This document shows positions 16,831 through 25,300 of a stretch of DNA of 64,000 nucleotides, piece after piece. The DNA comes from Sorangium cellulosum So0157-2 (GTDB lineage Bacteria > Myxococcota_A > Polyangia > Polyangiales > Polyangiaceae), in assembly GCF_000418325.1 (NCBI RefSeq), contig NC_021658.1, positions 3,472,001 to 3,536,000 of the forward strand, given 5' to 3'. Below the pieces are notes generated by a model. That model saw only the letters and a list, made by a program, of their open reading frames with translations. It was not told where the DNA came from and ran no database searches. The first letter of the stretch is position 1; each line of letters starts with the position of its first letter. Both the position numbers and the translations under genes were made by a program.

Positions 16831-17051
16831 GGGGCGCGTCGCGGCCAGGGAACGGGCCGCCCCTCTGCATCGCCAAACTCGGCGCCGGGACGCTCCCTCA
16901 GCCAGTCGGCAAGGCGCTCGTCGATGTCCTCCTCGCTCGCCTCGGGCAGCCGGCGCCGGAGATTCTGCCGCATCAGTGCCACGCCTGCGTCGTGCAGCTC
17001 GAAGGCCAAGCGTAGGTTCTCCGCCCATCGCGTCGGGTCTGCGGCAGCCAC
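16827..17051 (-). CDS. Small conserved partner of the nucleotidyltransferase module
   Basis: Protein of 74 aa from a GTG start. Sequence landmarks are TRWAENLRLAFELHDAGVAL, MRQNLRRRLPEASEEDIDERL and a closing DAEGRPVPW. It is helical and acidic, without signal peptide or membrane segment. It overlaps the nucleotidyltransferase start by four bases. Position and size fit a cognate antitoxin or accessory subunit, but the assignment is by context. Confidence 0.5.
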   Translation of the reverse strand: MAAADPTRWAENLRLAFELHDAGVALMRQNLRRRLPEASEEDIDERLADWLRERPGAEFGDAEGRPVPWPRRAP

Positions 17052-17739
17052 TTGTCAAGTCTACCGCGTCCCTGGGGCGCAGGCGAGCGGGCGACGTACG
17101 CGGTGCTGCGCTCTGCGCTCCAAAGGTCGTGGAGCGGAGGCCGTGGAAGGCTGGAAGGAAGAGTTCATGGACAACATGTACCGGTCCCAGAGCGAGACCT
17201 CGGGCCTTCACGGGGCCGAACGGCGCGCGACGGACGCGCTGGCCGGAAGAGTGTATCTTCCGGCAGGTGCTTGCGCTCTGCCGGCGCCGCACCGTCCTCC
17301 CGCTAGACGGCGAGACGCGCGATCTGCGACGCGCGCCTCTTGGCGCGGCGGGTGGTGTTCAACTTCACCGAATTCCCGCGGGTTACCGCGATCATCTACG
17401 TGCGCGCGGGGGGCGCGGAGCGCCAGCCGGCGAGCTCGGGGCACGGAGCGCCCGCGCGCTCTCTCGGGGAACCCGCCGGCGAGCTCGCGGGTGGGGCGGT
17501 CCTGTCGACCCTGCTCAGCCGCGGCCGGGTCCACCCTATCAACACGCGGGCCTCCGACCGAGGCGTCCACCTTGCGTCAGGCGTGACCTTCACGCAGCTC
17601 TCCCGCAGGGCGCGGGGCGGTTCCGGCGGCGAGCTCCGCGCCACGCTGAGGTCACAGGCGGGAGCTCCCGCGAGGCGCGCGGCCTTCAGCAGGCTCGAAA
17701 GCTTCGGACGGATCGGTGCTGCTGGGAGCCCTTGGTGCC

Positions 17740-17965
17740 GCCGCAGAAGCTCCAGAGGAAGCTCCAGGCCGTAAGTGCTCGTAATAATACGGATCTAGCT
17801 CCTGGAGCTTCTGGAGCTTATTTCTGGCAGCCGTTCCTGCGCGCCTGCGCACGATCCACAACCCACAAGAAAGCTCCAGAAGCTCCCGGAGTAGGAGAAG
17901 CATAAGTGATTTCGCTAACTTGTATCGTGGAGCTTTGCGCAGAAGCTCCAGCCGAGCGTGGTGAG
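17740..17965. repeat. Cluster of AGCTCC/GGAGCT repeats in both orientations
   Basis: AGAAGCTCCAG or close variants occur at about 17746, 17869 and 17939, with further AGCTCC words between them; the opposite orientation, CTGGAGCTTCTGGAGCTTAT, is at about 17801-17820. The copies could fold into a long imperfect cruciform. The area is locally AT-richer (TAATAATACGG, TTATTTCTGG). Confidence 0.6.
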
Positions 17966-18088
17966 CCAAGGGGGCGCTTCCTACTTGATAAGACCGCCTC
18001 ACTCTGCTCAACGGGCTGCGGCTCCGTGAGCGGTGGCGTGGAGTTCTCAGTAGGTTCCGCGTAGCCGCCCGGGGCTGATGGAATCCGG

Positions 18089-18175
18089 TTATATACGACC
18101 CCATTTCTGATTGGGGCCTCCGTGGCAACTCCACATCTGGACTGGTGTTCCGTTGGCCGCTGGCGACGCCGATGC
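18089..18175 (-). pseudogene. C-terminal fragment of a ricin-type beta-trefoil lectin
   Basis: The minus strand encodes NGTPVQMWSCHGGPNQKW and then GRI-stop, the canonical final QxW subdomain of a ricin B-like lectin. Upstream the frame loses similarity at once (SVQIASASPAA). Only the tail of a secreted carbohydrate-binding protein remains. Confidence 0.6.
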
Positions 18176-18334
18176 GATCTGAACAGAACAACACGGACCC
18201 CGTGGCGACGCGGGCGGAGGCCGCCTCGGCGGGCACCGTTGCAGGCCCGCCCGGGGCCGTGGGCCGACGCGGCTCCGCGGTCTCGCCCGAGCCGCCGCCC
18301 TCATCCCGGACGGCCATTCTGCGGACCCGTCGGA

Positions 18335-18841
18335 TCAGGTGCTCCGACCGAGAGTGCGCGCGAAGTCACCAATCGCCTCTTCCTGATCGCTATTCTCGAT
18401 GGCCCCAGGGCGGCAACGCCTCACGGCGGCGATCGCGTCGACCGGCGTGAGCCCACGCTTGACCAAACAAGCTGCCGCGACGAGTCCCGTCCTGCCCAGG
18501 CCGGCCCAACAGTGGATGACCGCGGCGCGCCCCCGCGCGGCCGTGTCGAGGATCCGATCGACCGGCGCATGAAGGGCCGCAGCGTCGGACGGTACCGAGA
18601 AGTCGCCGAAAGGCCAGCGCAGGACGACAATGCCCCGTTCCGTTGCACGCTCGGCCAGATCCTGGATCCCCAGAAGCTCGAGCTCGTGCTCGCTGACCAG
18701 CGAGACGAGGAGGCTAACGCCATGGAGATGATGGAGTTCGTCGAGATCCTCGACCAGCGGCCGGCCTCGCCCAGGCGCCGCCATCATCCCGATGCCCGCG
18801 GCGAGGCCGGTCATTGCAGGGGGCATGTAGTCGACGCGCAT
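18335..18841 (-). CDS. Dual-specificity/tyrosine protein phosphatase (CDKN3-like)
   Basis: Protein of 168 aa with the PTP loop HCWAGLGRTG (C111 nucleophile, R117) and an upstream general-acid loop FGDFSVP (D80). The N-terminus GIGMMAAPGRGRPLVEDLDEL matches the CDK-inhibitor-3-like group of bacterial cysteine phosphatases. A complete single-domain enzyme without signal peptide, so cytoplasmic. The gene stands alone, 164 bp upstream of the TonB-receptor stop and on the same strand. The substrate is unknown; Ser/Thr/Tyr kinases are plentiful in myxobacteria. Confidence 0.85.
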   Translation of the reverse strand: MRVDYMPPAMTGLAAGIGMMAAPGRGRPLVEDLDELHHLHGVSLLVSLVSEHELELLGIQDLAERATERGIVVLRWPFGDFSVPSDAAALHAPVDRILDTAARGRAAVIHCWAGLGRTGLVAAACLVKRGLTPVDAIAAVRRCRPGAIENSDQEEAIGDFARTLGRST

Positions 18842-19005
18842 GGATCAGCAGATGAGTCTAGCACGCCCAGTGGAGCCGGAACGGTCTCAATGCCCGAGGA
18901 GGCGAACAGCAGGTCCGTCACCACGCCCCGTGGTGGACGGCTCGGCGTCTGGCGCCGAACCGTCGTCGCCGGACGCACCCTTCAAGCTCACCTCGCCCCA
19001 CGCCA

Positions 19006-21519
19006 TCAAAACCCGCCCTCCAGCCCGAGGCTCGGCACCGTGACCGGCCCGAACTCGGTCGGCTCGCACGGCCCGAACCCATCGCACATCCGCGGCATGT
19101 TCTCCTTCGACATCGTCGCGTTGAGCACGTCGAGCACCACGGCCAGCCAGCCCGACTTCCCGATCGACCAGCGCTTCTCCAGGCGGACATCGAGGCGGAA
19201 GAACGGCGGCAGCCGCTCCCACCGGGGCTCCGCGCCGGCGGCCGACCCGAGCCCCCCGGGGACGCCGCTGCCCGGCGGGAGCGTCACGCCGCCGACCCGC
19301 TGGGGAAGCCCGGAGTAGAACACGAAGCGCCCGCCAGCCCTGTAGCCACGGCCGAAATCGTAGGTCAGCGCGGCGTTCGCCACGTGGGTCCGATCGACCG
19401 AGGTCACCTCCCGGCTGCGGCCGATGCTCCGCGTGGAGCGGGACAGCGTGTACGACGCGAATCCTCCGATGCGCTTCGTGAGCCGCCGATGCGCGGACAG
19501 CTCCACGCCGGTCGCGGCGCCGAGCGCGCGGAGCGTGAAGGCTTCGTCGACCGACTGGAAGCCGGCGGCGCCGAGCGCGTCGGTCATGTTGAAGAACGCG
19601 TTGTGGAACACCGAGACCGTCGCGTCGATGTCCGCCGGCAGCGCGAGCTCGAGGCCGGCGCTCGACTGGAAGCTCCGCTGGAGGCCGTCGTCGAGGCGCG
19701 GGCGGACGCCAGGGATCGGAACGACGAAGCTCGGCAGCTGGGACGCGAGGCCGTGCGCCTGCACGAACGTGACGCCGCGCCCCAGAGAGAGCCGCGCCGA
19801 GAGCCGCGGATCGACGCCGAGCGCGACCGCGCCGTCCGAATGGTAGAGATCGAGCCGGAGCCCCGGGGTGATGCGCAGGCGCGGGGTGATCGCAATGTCG
19901 GCTTCGATGTAACCGCCCGTCGTGAAATCGACGCGGCTCAACAGGAGATCGCCGACCGAGACATCGTCATCGTCGTCACCGTCCGGCCCGACGCCGCCTG
20001 GAGAGTCGCCGACGTCGGTCCCGAGGTCGAGCACGTTGTCGTCGACCACGGCGTCGATGCCGGCCCGGATCACGGTCTCGTCGCGCAGCCGGTGAGCGAG
20101 CGTGACGCGCGCGCCGAGGCTCCGGGTCAGCGCCTTCTGGCCGCCCTCGATCCCCGTCTCGTCGTGGCCGAGCGTCAGCGCGCCGCGCAGCGCGCTGCCC
20201 TGGCCATAGGCATGGTCGTACCGGAGATCGATCCGGTGGAATGTCGTGTCGAAGAGGGTCGTCGTCTCGCCGTCGGATTCTTCTCCGAGGAAGTCGTGGG
20301 CGCCGAACGCGAAGAGGCTCACCCGGCCTTGCGGGGCGACCTGGTACGATAGCCGGGCCTGATAATCCCAGTAGTCGAGCGCCACCTCGGGCGCGGCCAG
20401 CGAGAGGAGCAGCGCCGTGTAGGAATAGCGGCCGCCCACGAGCGCGACCCCGCGGCCGTCGGCGAAGGGGCCCTCGACGAGCCCGCCCACGTCGACGAGC
20501 CGGAGCATGCCCTCACCGTGCCAGTACGGGAGCGGCGGTGTCGTCTCGCCAGCGACGATCCCGCCCGCATACCGGCCGTGACGCGCGGGGTAGCCGCCCG
20601 GGTAAAGGTCGACGCGATCGACGATGCCGGGATGGACCACGGAGGGCCCGAGCCCGAGGTGATAGAGGTAAGGGACACGGACGCCATCGAGGAAATAACC
20701 GACGTTGCCCGGCGGCGACCCGCGGACGTAGAAGAACGGTAGCCCCGTGACGAGCGGGGTCACCCCGGGGAGCATCTCGATCGCGCGGAAGGGGTCGCCG
20801 AACGCGCCGGGGACGATCCTGACCTCGCCGCGGCTCAAGCTGGAGACGCCGGGCGCCTGCTGCTCGCCGTGCACGGTGACCTCGAGCGACCGCGGCGCGC
20901 CGGGCGGCGGCGCGGGCGCCCGGGCCGGGCCGCCGCCGGGCGCGGGCGGAGGCGCCGCTGCAGGCGCGGAGGCGTCGGGCGGCGCGGCCTCGGTGAAGCG
21001 GACCTCGACGCGGATCTTCGCGGCGACCGGCGCGCCGTTCCGGGTGGCCGGCGCGAAGCGGAACGACGTCGCGGCGGCCACGGCGGCCGAGGCGAACGGC
21101 TCCTGCCCCTCCTCGGCGACCGCGGCGCGGACCGTCCCGTCCGCGTTGACGGTGAGGACGAGGCGGACCAGCGCGTCGCCGTGCGCTCCAGCAGGGTAGT
21201 CGGCGCCGAGCGGCGTGAGCGGTGTCGGCGGTACCAACGCGTCCTTCGGCGCATCGCGCGGCGGCTCTGTCGACAGCGCATCGCGAGCCGGCCCGGGCGG
21301 CGGCGCGTCGCGCCCGGCCGGCGGCGCCTGGGCGGGCGGCGCCTCGGCGGACGGCGCGGCCGGCAGCGCATCGCGCCCGGCCGGCGGCGCCTCGGCGGAA
21401 GGCTCGGCCGGCGGCTTCGCATGCGGCAGCGGCGTGTCGGGCGCGGCAGCGGCCAGGCCCGGCGTGAGCGCGCTCGCGAGCAGCGCCGCGGCCGTCGTGG
21501 ATCTCCGGAGAAAGCTCAT
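19006..21519 (-). CDS. TonB-dependent outer-membrane receptor with N-terminal TonB-C-like domain
   Basis: Protein of 837 aa. The signal peptide (MSFLRRSTTAAALLASAL) leads to a Pro/Ala/Glu-rich stretch with PPAGRDAxP repeats (about 30-85). A TonB-C-like module follows (YPAGAHGDALVRLVLTVNADG and TSFRFAPATRNGAPVAAKI), then a second Pro-rich linker, the plug (EMLPGVTPLVTGLPFFYVRG, YFLDGVRVPYLYHLG) and a barrel of about 550 residues. The C-terminus GPVTVPSLGLEGGF ends in Phe. It should import a TonB-dependent substrate. A TonB-C-like domain on the receptor itself is known in myxobacteria and is structurally odd. ATG 21519 was preferred over 21558 because it begins the signal peptide. Confidence 0.8.
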   Translation of the reverse strand: MSFLRRSTTAAALLASALTPGLAAAAPDTPLPHAKPPAEPSAEAPPAGRDALPAAPSAEAPPAQAPPAGRDAPPPGPARDALSTEPPRDAPKDALVPPTPLTPLGADYPAGAHGDALVRLVLTVNADGTVRAAVAEEGQEPFASAAVAAATSFRFAPATRNGAPVAAKIRVEVRFTEAAPPDASAPAAAPPPAPGGGPARAPAPPPGAPRSLEVTVHGEQQAPGVSSLSRGEVRIVPGAFGDPFRAIEMLPGVTPLVTGLPFFYVRGSPPGNVGYFLDGVRVPYLYHLGLGPSVVHPGIVDRVDLYPGGYPARHGRYAGGIVAGETTPPLPYWHGEGMLRLVDVGGLVEGPFADGRGVALVGGRYSYTALLLSLAAPEVALDYWDYQARLSYQVAPQGRVSLFAFGAHDFLGEESDGETTTLFDTTFHRIDLRYDHAYGQGSALRGALTLGHDETGIEGGQKALTRSLGARVTLAHRLRDETVIRAGIDAVVDDNVLDLGTDVGDSPGGVGPDGDDDDDVSVGDLLLSRVDFTTGGYIEADIAITPRLRITPGLRLDLYHSDGAVALGVDPRLSARLSLGRGVTFVQAHGLASQLPSFVVPIPGVRPRLDDGLQRSFQSSAGLELALPADIDATVSVFHNAFFNMTDALGAAGFQSVDEAFTLRALGAATGVELSAHRRLTKRIGGFASYTLSRSTRSIGRSREVTSVDRTHVANAALTYDFGRGYRAGGRFVFYSGLPQRVGGVTLPPGSGVPGGLGSAAGAEPRWERLPPFFRLDVRLEKRWSIGKSGWLAVVLDVLNATMSKENMPRMCDGFGPCEPTEFGPVTVPSLGLEGGF

Positions 21520-21715
21520 CGCCGCGCCATGGAAATGGAAAAGGCCAGCCGCCGCCATCAGCCACGATCTACGCCGAACGACACGCTCACTTCCCCCTCG
21601 CCGGCTCGAGCATCACCTGGCGCCCCCATGCCCTCACGAGGAGATGACGCATGAAGTCCACCTTTCCCGAGACAACGAAGCACCGAAGCGCCGTGCGAGG
21701 CGGCCTGTCGCCTCG

Positions 21716-22810
21716 TCACCGCCTCCGCGCCCGCTCGTACGCCTTGAGCCACCGCCTCGCCGTCACATCGAGGCTCTCCCTCAGCCAGTCGTCGAGCTTG
21801 TCGAGGTCGAGCCCCGCGAACGCCTCCGCGTGCTGCCGCGCGAGGATGCTCACCTGCGCCTCCAGCACCGCGCGGAGATCGCGCTTCGACAGCGCCTCGA
21901 TGTCCACCGAGGCCCGGCCCAGGCGATCCCGGAGCAGGTACACGCTCCTGCCGACCTGCACCTCCCGGTAGAACGGCACCTCGAGGCCGCGCCATATCGA
22001 CGCCTTCGCCCGCTCGAGCCGGTCCTCGTCCTCGTGCAGGAAGTTGTTCCAGCTCGTCGCCGCGTGCGTCGTCTCCTTGAGCTCGAGGAGGCGCAGCCGC
22101 CGCTCTCCGCCCCGCTCGCGGCCGAGGATCAGGTACCGCTCGAGCCCCCCCGAGCCGCCCGCGTCGCGGTCCCGGTGCGCGAGCGCGAGCACCTCGACCT
22201 CCGAGAGCTGCCCGGACCGCCCGAGCGCCTCGAGCAGCCGGTCGCCCGTCCCCGCCTCCGCGCGCGACAGATTCAGCGAGGGCTCGTCGAACCGGAACGC
22301 CTCGCCCTCGGTCCACTTCGCCAGCTGGCGCGCGTCCCTGGCCGCGACGTCGGGGTACAGCGCCTCGGGGAGCTCGCGCAGGGGCTCGTTGCCCTGGAGC
22401 ATGTCCTCGTAGAGCTCCATGAGCTCAGCGAGCGCCTTCCGGTCGTCGAGCAGCAGCCGGAGCACCGTGAAGTACCGCAGCGCGTCCAGCGCGGCGAGCC
22501 CGGGGCCCGCGTCGTCGAGATCGTTGAACACATAGCGCGGGCCCACCGTGAACGTGATGAGCCCGAAATTGTCGGGGTGCGCGTCGCCGAAGCACAGGCA
22601 CCGGCCGCCGGGCACCCGCGCCCGCGGGACGTCGAGCAGATCCACGTGCCACGCCTGCGGGAAGCTCCGCATGAACCGCATCGGCGAGCGCAGCGCGGCC
22701 TGCCACTTCTCCTCGAACTCGACAGGCTCGACGTGCGGATTCACCGCCCGGAAGAACGCCCGGGTGAGCTCTTTGACGGGCGGCAGATCGCTGTCTCGAA
22801 TGGGGCGCAT
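21716..22810 (-). CDS. DUF2252 family protein
   Basis: Protein of 364 aa with the DUF2252 hallmarks: CLCFGDAHPDNFGLI, VFNDLDDAGPGLAALDALRY and the later LLELKETTHAATSWNNF. The GDxHxxN and D-D-D patterns resemble the catalytic loop and metal-binding Asp of aminoglycoside-phosphotransferase-like kinases, so a small-molecule kinase activity is suspected but unproven. No signal peptide. The 157-bp gap to the TonB receptor downstream and the 150-bp gap upstream suggest it is transcribed alone. Confidence 0.85.
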   Translation of the reverse strand: MRPIRDSDLPPVKELTRAFFRAVNPHVEPVEFEEKWQAALRSPMRFMRSFPQAWHVDLLDVPRARVPGGRCLCFGDAHPDNFGLITFTVGPRYVFNDLDDAGPGLAALDALRYFTVLRLLLDDRKALAELMELYEDMLQGNEPLRELPEALYPDVAARDARQLAKWTEGEAFRFDEPSLNLSRAEAGTGDRLLEALGRSGQLSEVEVLALAHRDRDAGGSGGLERYLILGRERGGERRLRLLELKETTHAATSWNNFLHEDEDRLERAKASIWRGLEVPFYREVQVGRSVYLLRDRLGRASVDIEALSKRDLRAVLEAQVSILARQHAEAFAGLDLDKLDDWLRESLDVTARRWLKAYERARRR

Positions 22811-22963
22811 CGCGTCTCCTGCGGCCGGACGCGGGGCGCCCCGGGGGGACGGCCCTCCGCCGCCCCGCGAGCGCGCCGCCGCCCGCGCGGCGCTCTCGTA
22901 GCACGCGCGCGGGCGGACCGTGAGGAGGAGATGGAGGAGATGGACCGCGCGCGAGGCCGCGCC

Positions 22964-24472
22964 TTACGGGGTCGCGACGGTGGCGGAGACGTCGCAGGTG
23001 AACGCGGCCGTCGCGTCGTACGACGCGACCAGCACCGTGTAGACGCCGCTCTCCGGGCAGACGAACTGCGTCTGCGGGCAGTAGCCGCACGCGTCATCCA
23101 CCGAGGACAGCGCCTCCGCGCCGGTGCACGCCGCGGGGCCGTCGCACACCCGCATTATCGGATCGTCCCCGCAGGTGCCGGAAGGGCAGCCGCAGCCCAC
23201 GGTGATCACCGTGTTCGGGTCGCACGCCACGGCCTCGTAGCCGGGCGCGATCGACCAGCCGCAGTCGCGCCACTCGCCGCCCACCGGATCGGAGCAGGCC
23301 GACAGCGGATCCCCGGGCTCCGTCGGGCCGTCCTCCGGGATGGTCACCGGGACCTCGATCGTGTTGTTGCCGTAATCGCTCTCCGGCAGCGTGCGATCGG
23401 CGTTGATCGTGATGCGGAGGAAATAGTCCCCCGGGCTCACGCCGGTGATGTCGACCCACTGGCAGTCGAGGCCGGAAGTGTAGACGTCGCTCCAGCCGCG
23501 CTGGATGCCCTGGAAGCCGCAGTGGAAGCGCGAGGTCGACGGCGACCCCGGGATGCCCACCGGCGAGCTGTCGAGCAGGCAGAACGCCTGCTTGTGGCCG
23601 GTCGCGACGACCGCGCCGGTCCCGTCGAGGAGCTCGTACCGGGCGTACCCCTCGAAATGGTAGTGGCCGTGGCACGCGGAGTACTCGAAGCCGTCGACGT
23701 CCGTCGGATTGCCGAGGATCATGTCCGCCTCGCCGACGTTCGGCGTCTCGGTCGAGAAGCGCATCAGGCGGCGGTCGCCCGCCCCGCCCACGCAGCCCTC
23801 CACGATCGCGCAGCTGTCCGCCGGGAAGCTCTCGTGGTCGATGCTCAGGCTGAACTGCGCCACGTCCGCGGAGACGGTGAGGTCGGGCAGCGGGCACGCC
23901 TCGCCCTCCCCGAGCTGCGTGCAGGTGCCGACGAAGCCCGCCAGGCAGCACGTCCCGCCCGGCCCGCACTCGCTGTCGTCGGTGCACAGCGTCGACGTGG
24001 AGGGCGCCTCCTCGACCTCGATCACGATGTCGAACGAGCCCCGGTCGAGCACCACGTCGTCCCCGCCGACCCGGAAGCGCAGCGGGACCAGCGTGTTCTG
24101 GTCGGCGTACACGTTGAACCACTGGGGGTTCGGCGAGAGGAACTGCGCCTCTACCGGCTCGATCGTGTTGTCCAGGTTCAGGCGCTCGAGCCGCCAGCCC
24201 TCCTGAAGGAACGTGTAATAGCTGCCCGTCGGGACGTCCGCGCTCAGGCGAGCTCGGTTCGGGTCGTCCTCGGTGTCGAAGAAGATCGTGTCCTGCGGGC
24301 CCTGGACCATCACGATCCCGTCGCGCAGACGGTACACGGTGCCCGACGCCGCCGCGCCGATCAGGTTCAGCTCGATCTGCCCCGTGTCCTCCTCCGCCTC
24401 CGTTCCTCCCCCTCCTGCGGAGCACCCGGCGAGCGCGATCATCCCAAAGAGCGCGAATTTCGAAAGCTTCAT
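22964..24472 (-). CDS. Lysyl-oxidase-like copper protein, lipoprotein
   Basis: Protein of 502 aa. The lipoprotein signal is MKLSKFALFGMIALAGC. Residues about 30-170 form an N-terminal domain with GSYYTFLQEGWR, followed by a Cys-rich hinge (LCTDDSECGPGGTCC). The lysyl oxidase core has the copper ligands in SACHGHYHFEGYARYELLD (about 260), GHKQAFCLLD with the Lys expected for the LTQ cofactor, and GISPGDY-like and RTLPESDYGNN ends. A Cys-rich C-terminus (CGCPSGTCGDD, DACGYCPQTQFVC) follows. It should oxidise primary amines at the cell surface. ATG 24472 is preceded by AGGAGG twelve bases upstream; an ATG seven codons earlier is less likely. Confidence 0.85.
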   Translation of the reverse strand: MKLSKFALFGMIALAGCSAGGGGTEAEEDTGQIELNLIGAAASGTVYRLRDGIVMVQGPQDTIFFDTEDDPNRARLSADVPTGSYYTFLQEGWRLERLNLDNTIEPVEAQFLSPNPQWFNVYADQNTLVPLRFRVGGDDVVLDRGSFDIVIEVEEAPSTSTLCTDDSECGPGGTCCLAGFVGTCTQLGEGEACPLPDLTVSADVAQFSLSIDHESFPADSCAIVEGCVGGAGDRRLMRFSTETPNVGEADMILGNPTDVDGFEYSACHGHYHFEGYARYELLDGTGAVVATGHKQAFCLLDSSPVGIPGSPSTSRFHCGFQGIQRGWSDVYTSGLDCQWVDITGVSPGDYFLRITINADRTLPESDYGNNTIEVPVTIPEDGPTEPGDPLSACSDPVGGEWRDCGWSIAPGYEAVACDPNTVITVGCGCPSGTCGDDPIMRVCDGPAACTGAEALSSVDDACGYCPQTQFVCPESGVYTVLVASYDATAAFTCDVSATVATP

Positions 24473-24694
24473 GTGAGCCGCGTACCTCCTCATCTCTCCA
24501 CCACGAAACGCTTGATGCCCTCACCGCACCAGGTCCTTCACGCGAAGGCCGAGGTGCGCCGAATGTGTCAGGACATCACACGTTTCCGACGCTGTCCATC
24601 GACCGACGCCATCGGCGGGTACGAAGCGCGGCTCACCGGTCCTCCCCGGGCCGCCCACGGGAGCAGCTTTGCGGCGGAGACCGGCGCTCCGTCG

Positions 24695-24741
24695 CCGTGC
24701 CCGTGCCCGTGCCCGTGCCCGTGCCCCGTGCCCCGTGTCCA
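24695..24741. repeat. GTGCCC hexanucleotide microsatellite
   Basis: CCGTGC/GTGCCC is repeated about six times with small variations in the leader between the divergent lysyl-oxidase and MerR genes. Such a tract can change length by slippage. Confidence 0.8.
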
Positions 24742-24783
24742 CACCGTCCGCCCACCCGCCGGCGCGAAGCGCGCACCGGTCAT

Positions 24784-24810
24784 GAGTGTCTACTTGACAG
24801 TATAAGTGTC
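24784..24810 (+). promoter_or_regulatory. Probable MerR-type operator/promoter
   Basis: ACTT-GACAGTAT-AAGT (24792-24807) is an inverted repeat with an 8-bp centre, and GTGTC occurs on both sides (24786-24790 and 24806-24810). It contains TTGACA and lies 25-50 bp before the MerR start. This is a suitable place for autoregulation; the site is an inference from position and symmetry. Confidence 0.45.
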
Positions 24811-24832
24811 GCGATCCAGGATGCTCGTCGTG

Positions 24833-25300
24833 ATGACGTACAAGCTCGACGAGCTCGCGGGCGAGGCGGGCGTGGCGCCGCGCACGGTGCGGTATTACGT
24901 GCAGCGCGGCCTGCTGCCGGCCCCCGAGTTCCGCGGCAAGGACACCTCCTACGGGCGCGAGCACCTCGTCCGGCTCCGCGCCATCAAGGTCCTCCAGCAG
25001 GCGCACCTGCCGCTCGAGGAGATCCAGGCGCGCCTCGCGGGCGCCGGCCTCGACGAGATCGAGCGCATCGCCGCGGGGGCGCCGCCCGCCGCGAAGGCGG
25101 GCACCTGCGCCGGTCCGGCGGAGGCGGCCGCGGCGTCGACCCCCGCCGCCGGAGCGCCGCGCGGCGCGCGCTGGGAGCGGGTCGAGATCGCCGACGGCGT
25201 CGAGCTCCACGTGCGGGGCGACGCGCCGGAGCGCTCGCGGCGCATCGCCCTCGATATCGAGTCTCGTTACGCAACCCTTGCCCCGAAAGGCTCGCGATGA
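24833..25300 (+). CDS. MerR-family transcriptional regulator
   Basis: Protein of 155 aa. The winged HTH is YKLDELAGEAGVAPRTVRYYVQRGLLP, followed by GREHLVRLRAIKVLQQAHLPLEEIQARLA, a canonical MerR DNA-binding domain in the first 70 residues. The C-terminal half (Ala/Pro-rich, then RWERVEIADGVELHVRGDAP) lacks the Cys cluster of metal sensors. I placed the start at the ATG before YKLDELA; GTG 24806 and ATG 24821 are in frame but would overlap or crowd the operator. The stop overlaps the ATG of the VIT/VWA gene, so it probably controls that gene. Confidence 0.8.
   Translation: MTYKLDELAGEAGVAPRTVRYYVQRGLLPAPEFRGKDTSYGREHLVRLRAIKVLQQAHLPLEEIQARLAGAGLDEIERIAAGAPPAAKAGTCAGPAEAAAASTPAAGAPRGARWERVEIADGVELHVRGDAPERSRRIALDIESRYATLAPKGSR

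Larger units (their letters stand above)
17052..18334. other. Gene-poor debris region
   Basis: About 1.3 kb without a supportable complete gene. It contains a cluster of AGCTCC/GGAGCT repeats (17740-17965) and the end of a ricin-type lectin on the minus strand (18089-18175). A 24-bp string at 18285-18308 (GAGCCGCCGCCCTCATCCCG and neighbours) also occurs at 8993-9016 near the antitoxin. The stretch looks like residue of earlier insertions. Confidence 0.5.

Noticed and set aside
21215..24805. Rightward 1,196-codon open frame
   Set aside because: Antisense to three well-supported genes (TonB receptor, DUF2252, lysyl oxidase); composition is Arg/Ala/Pro-rich and no motif is present.
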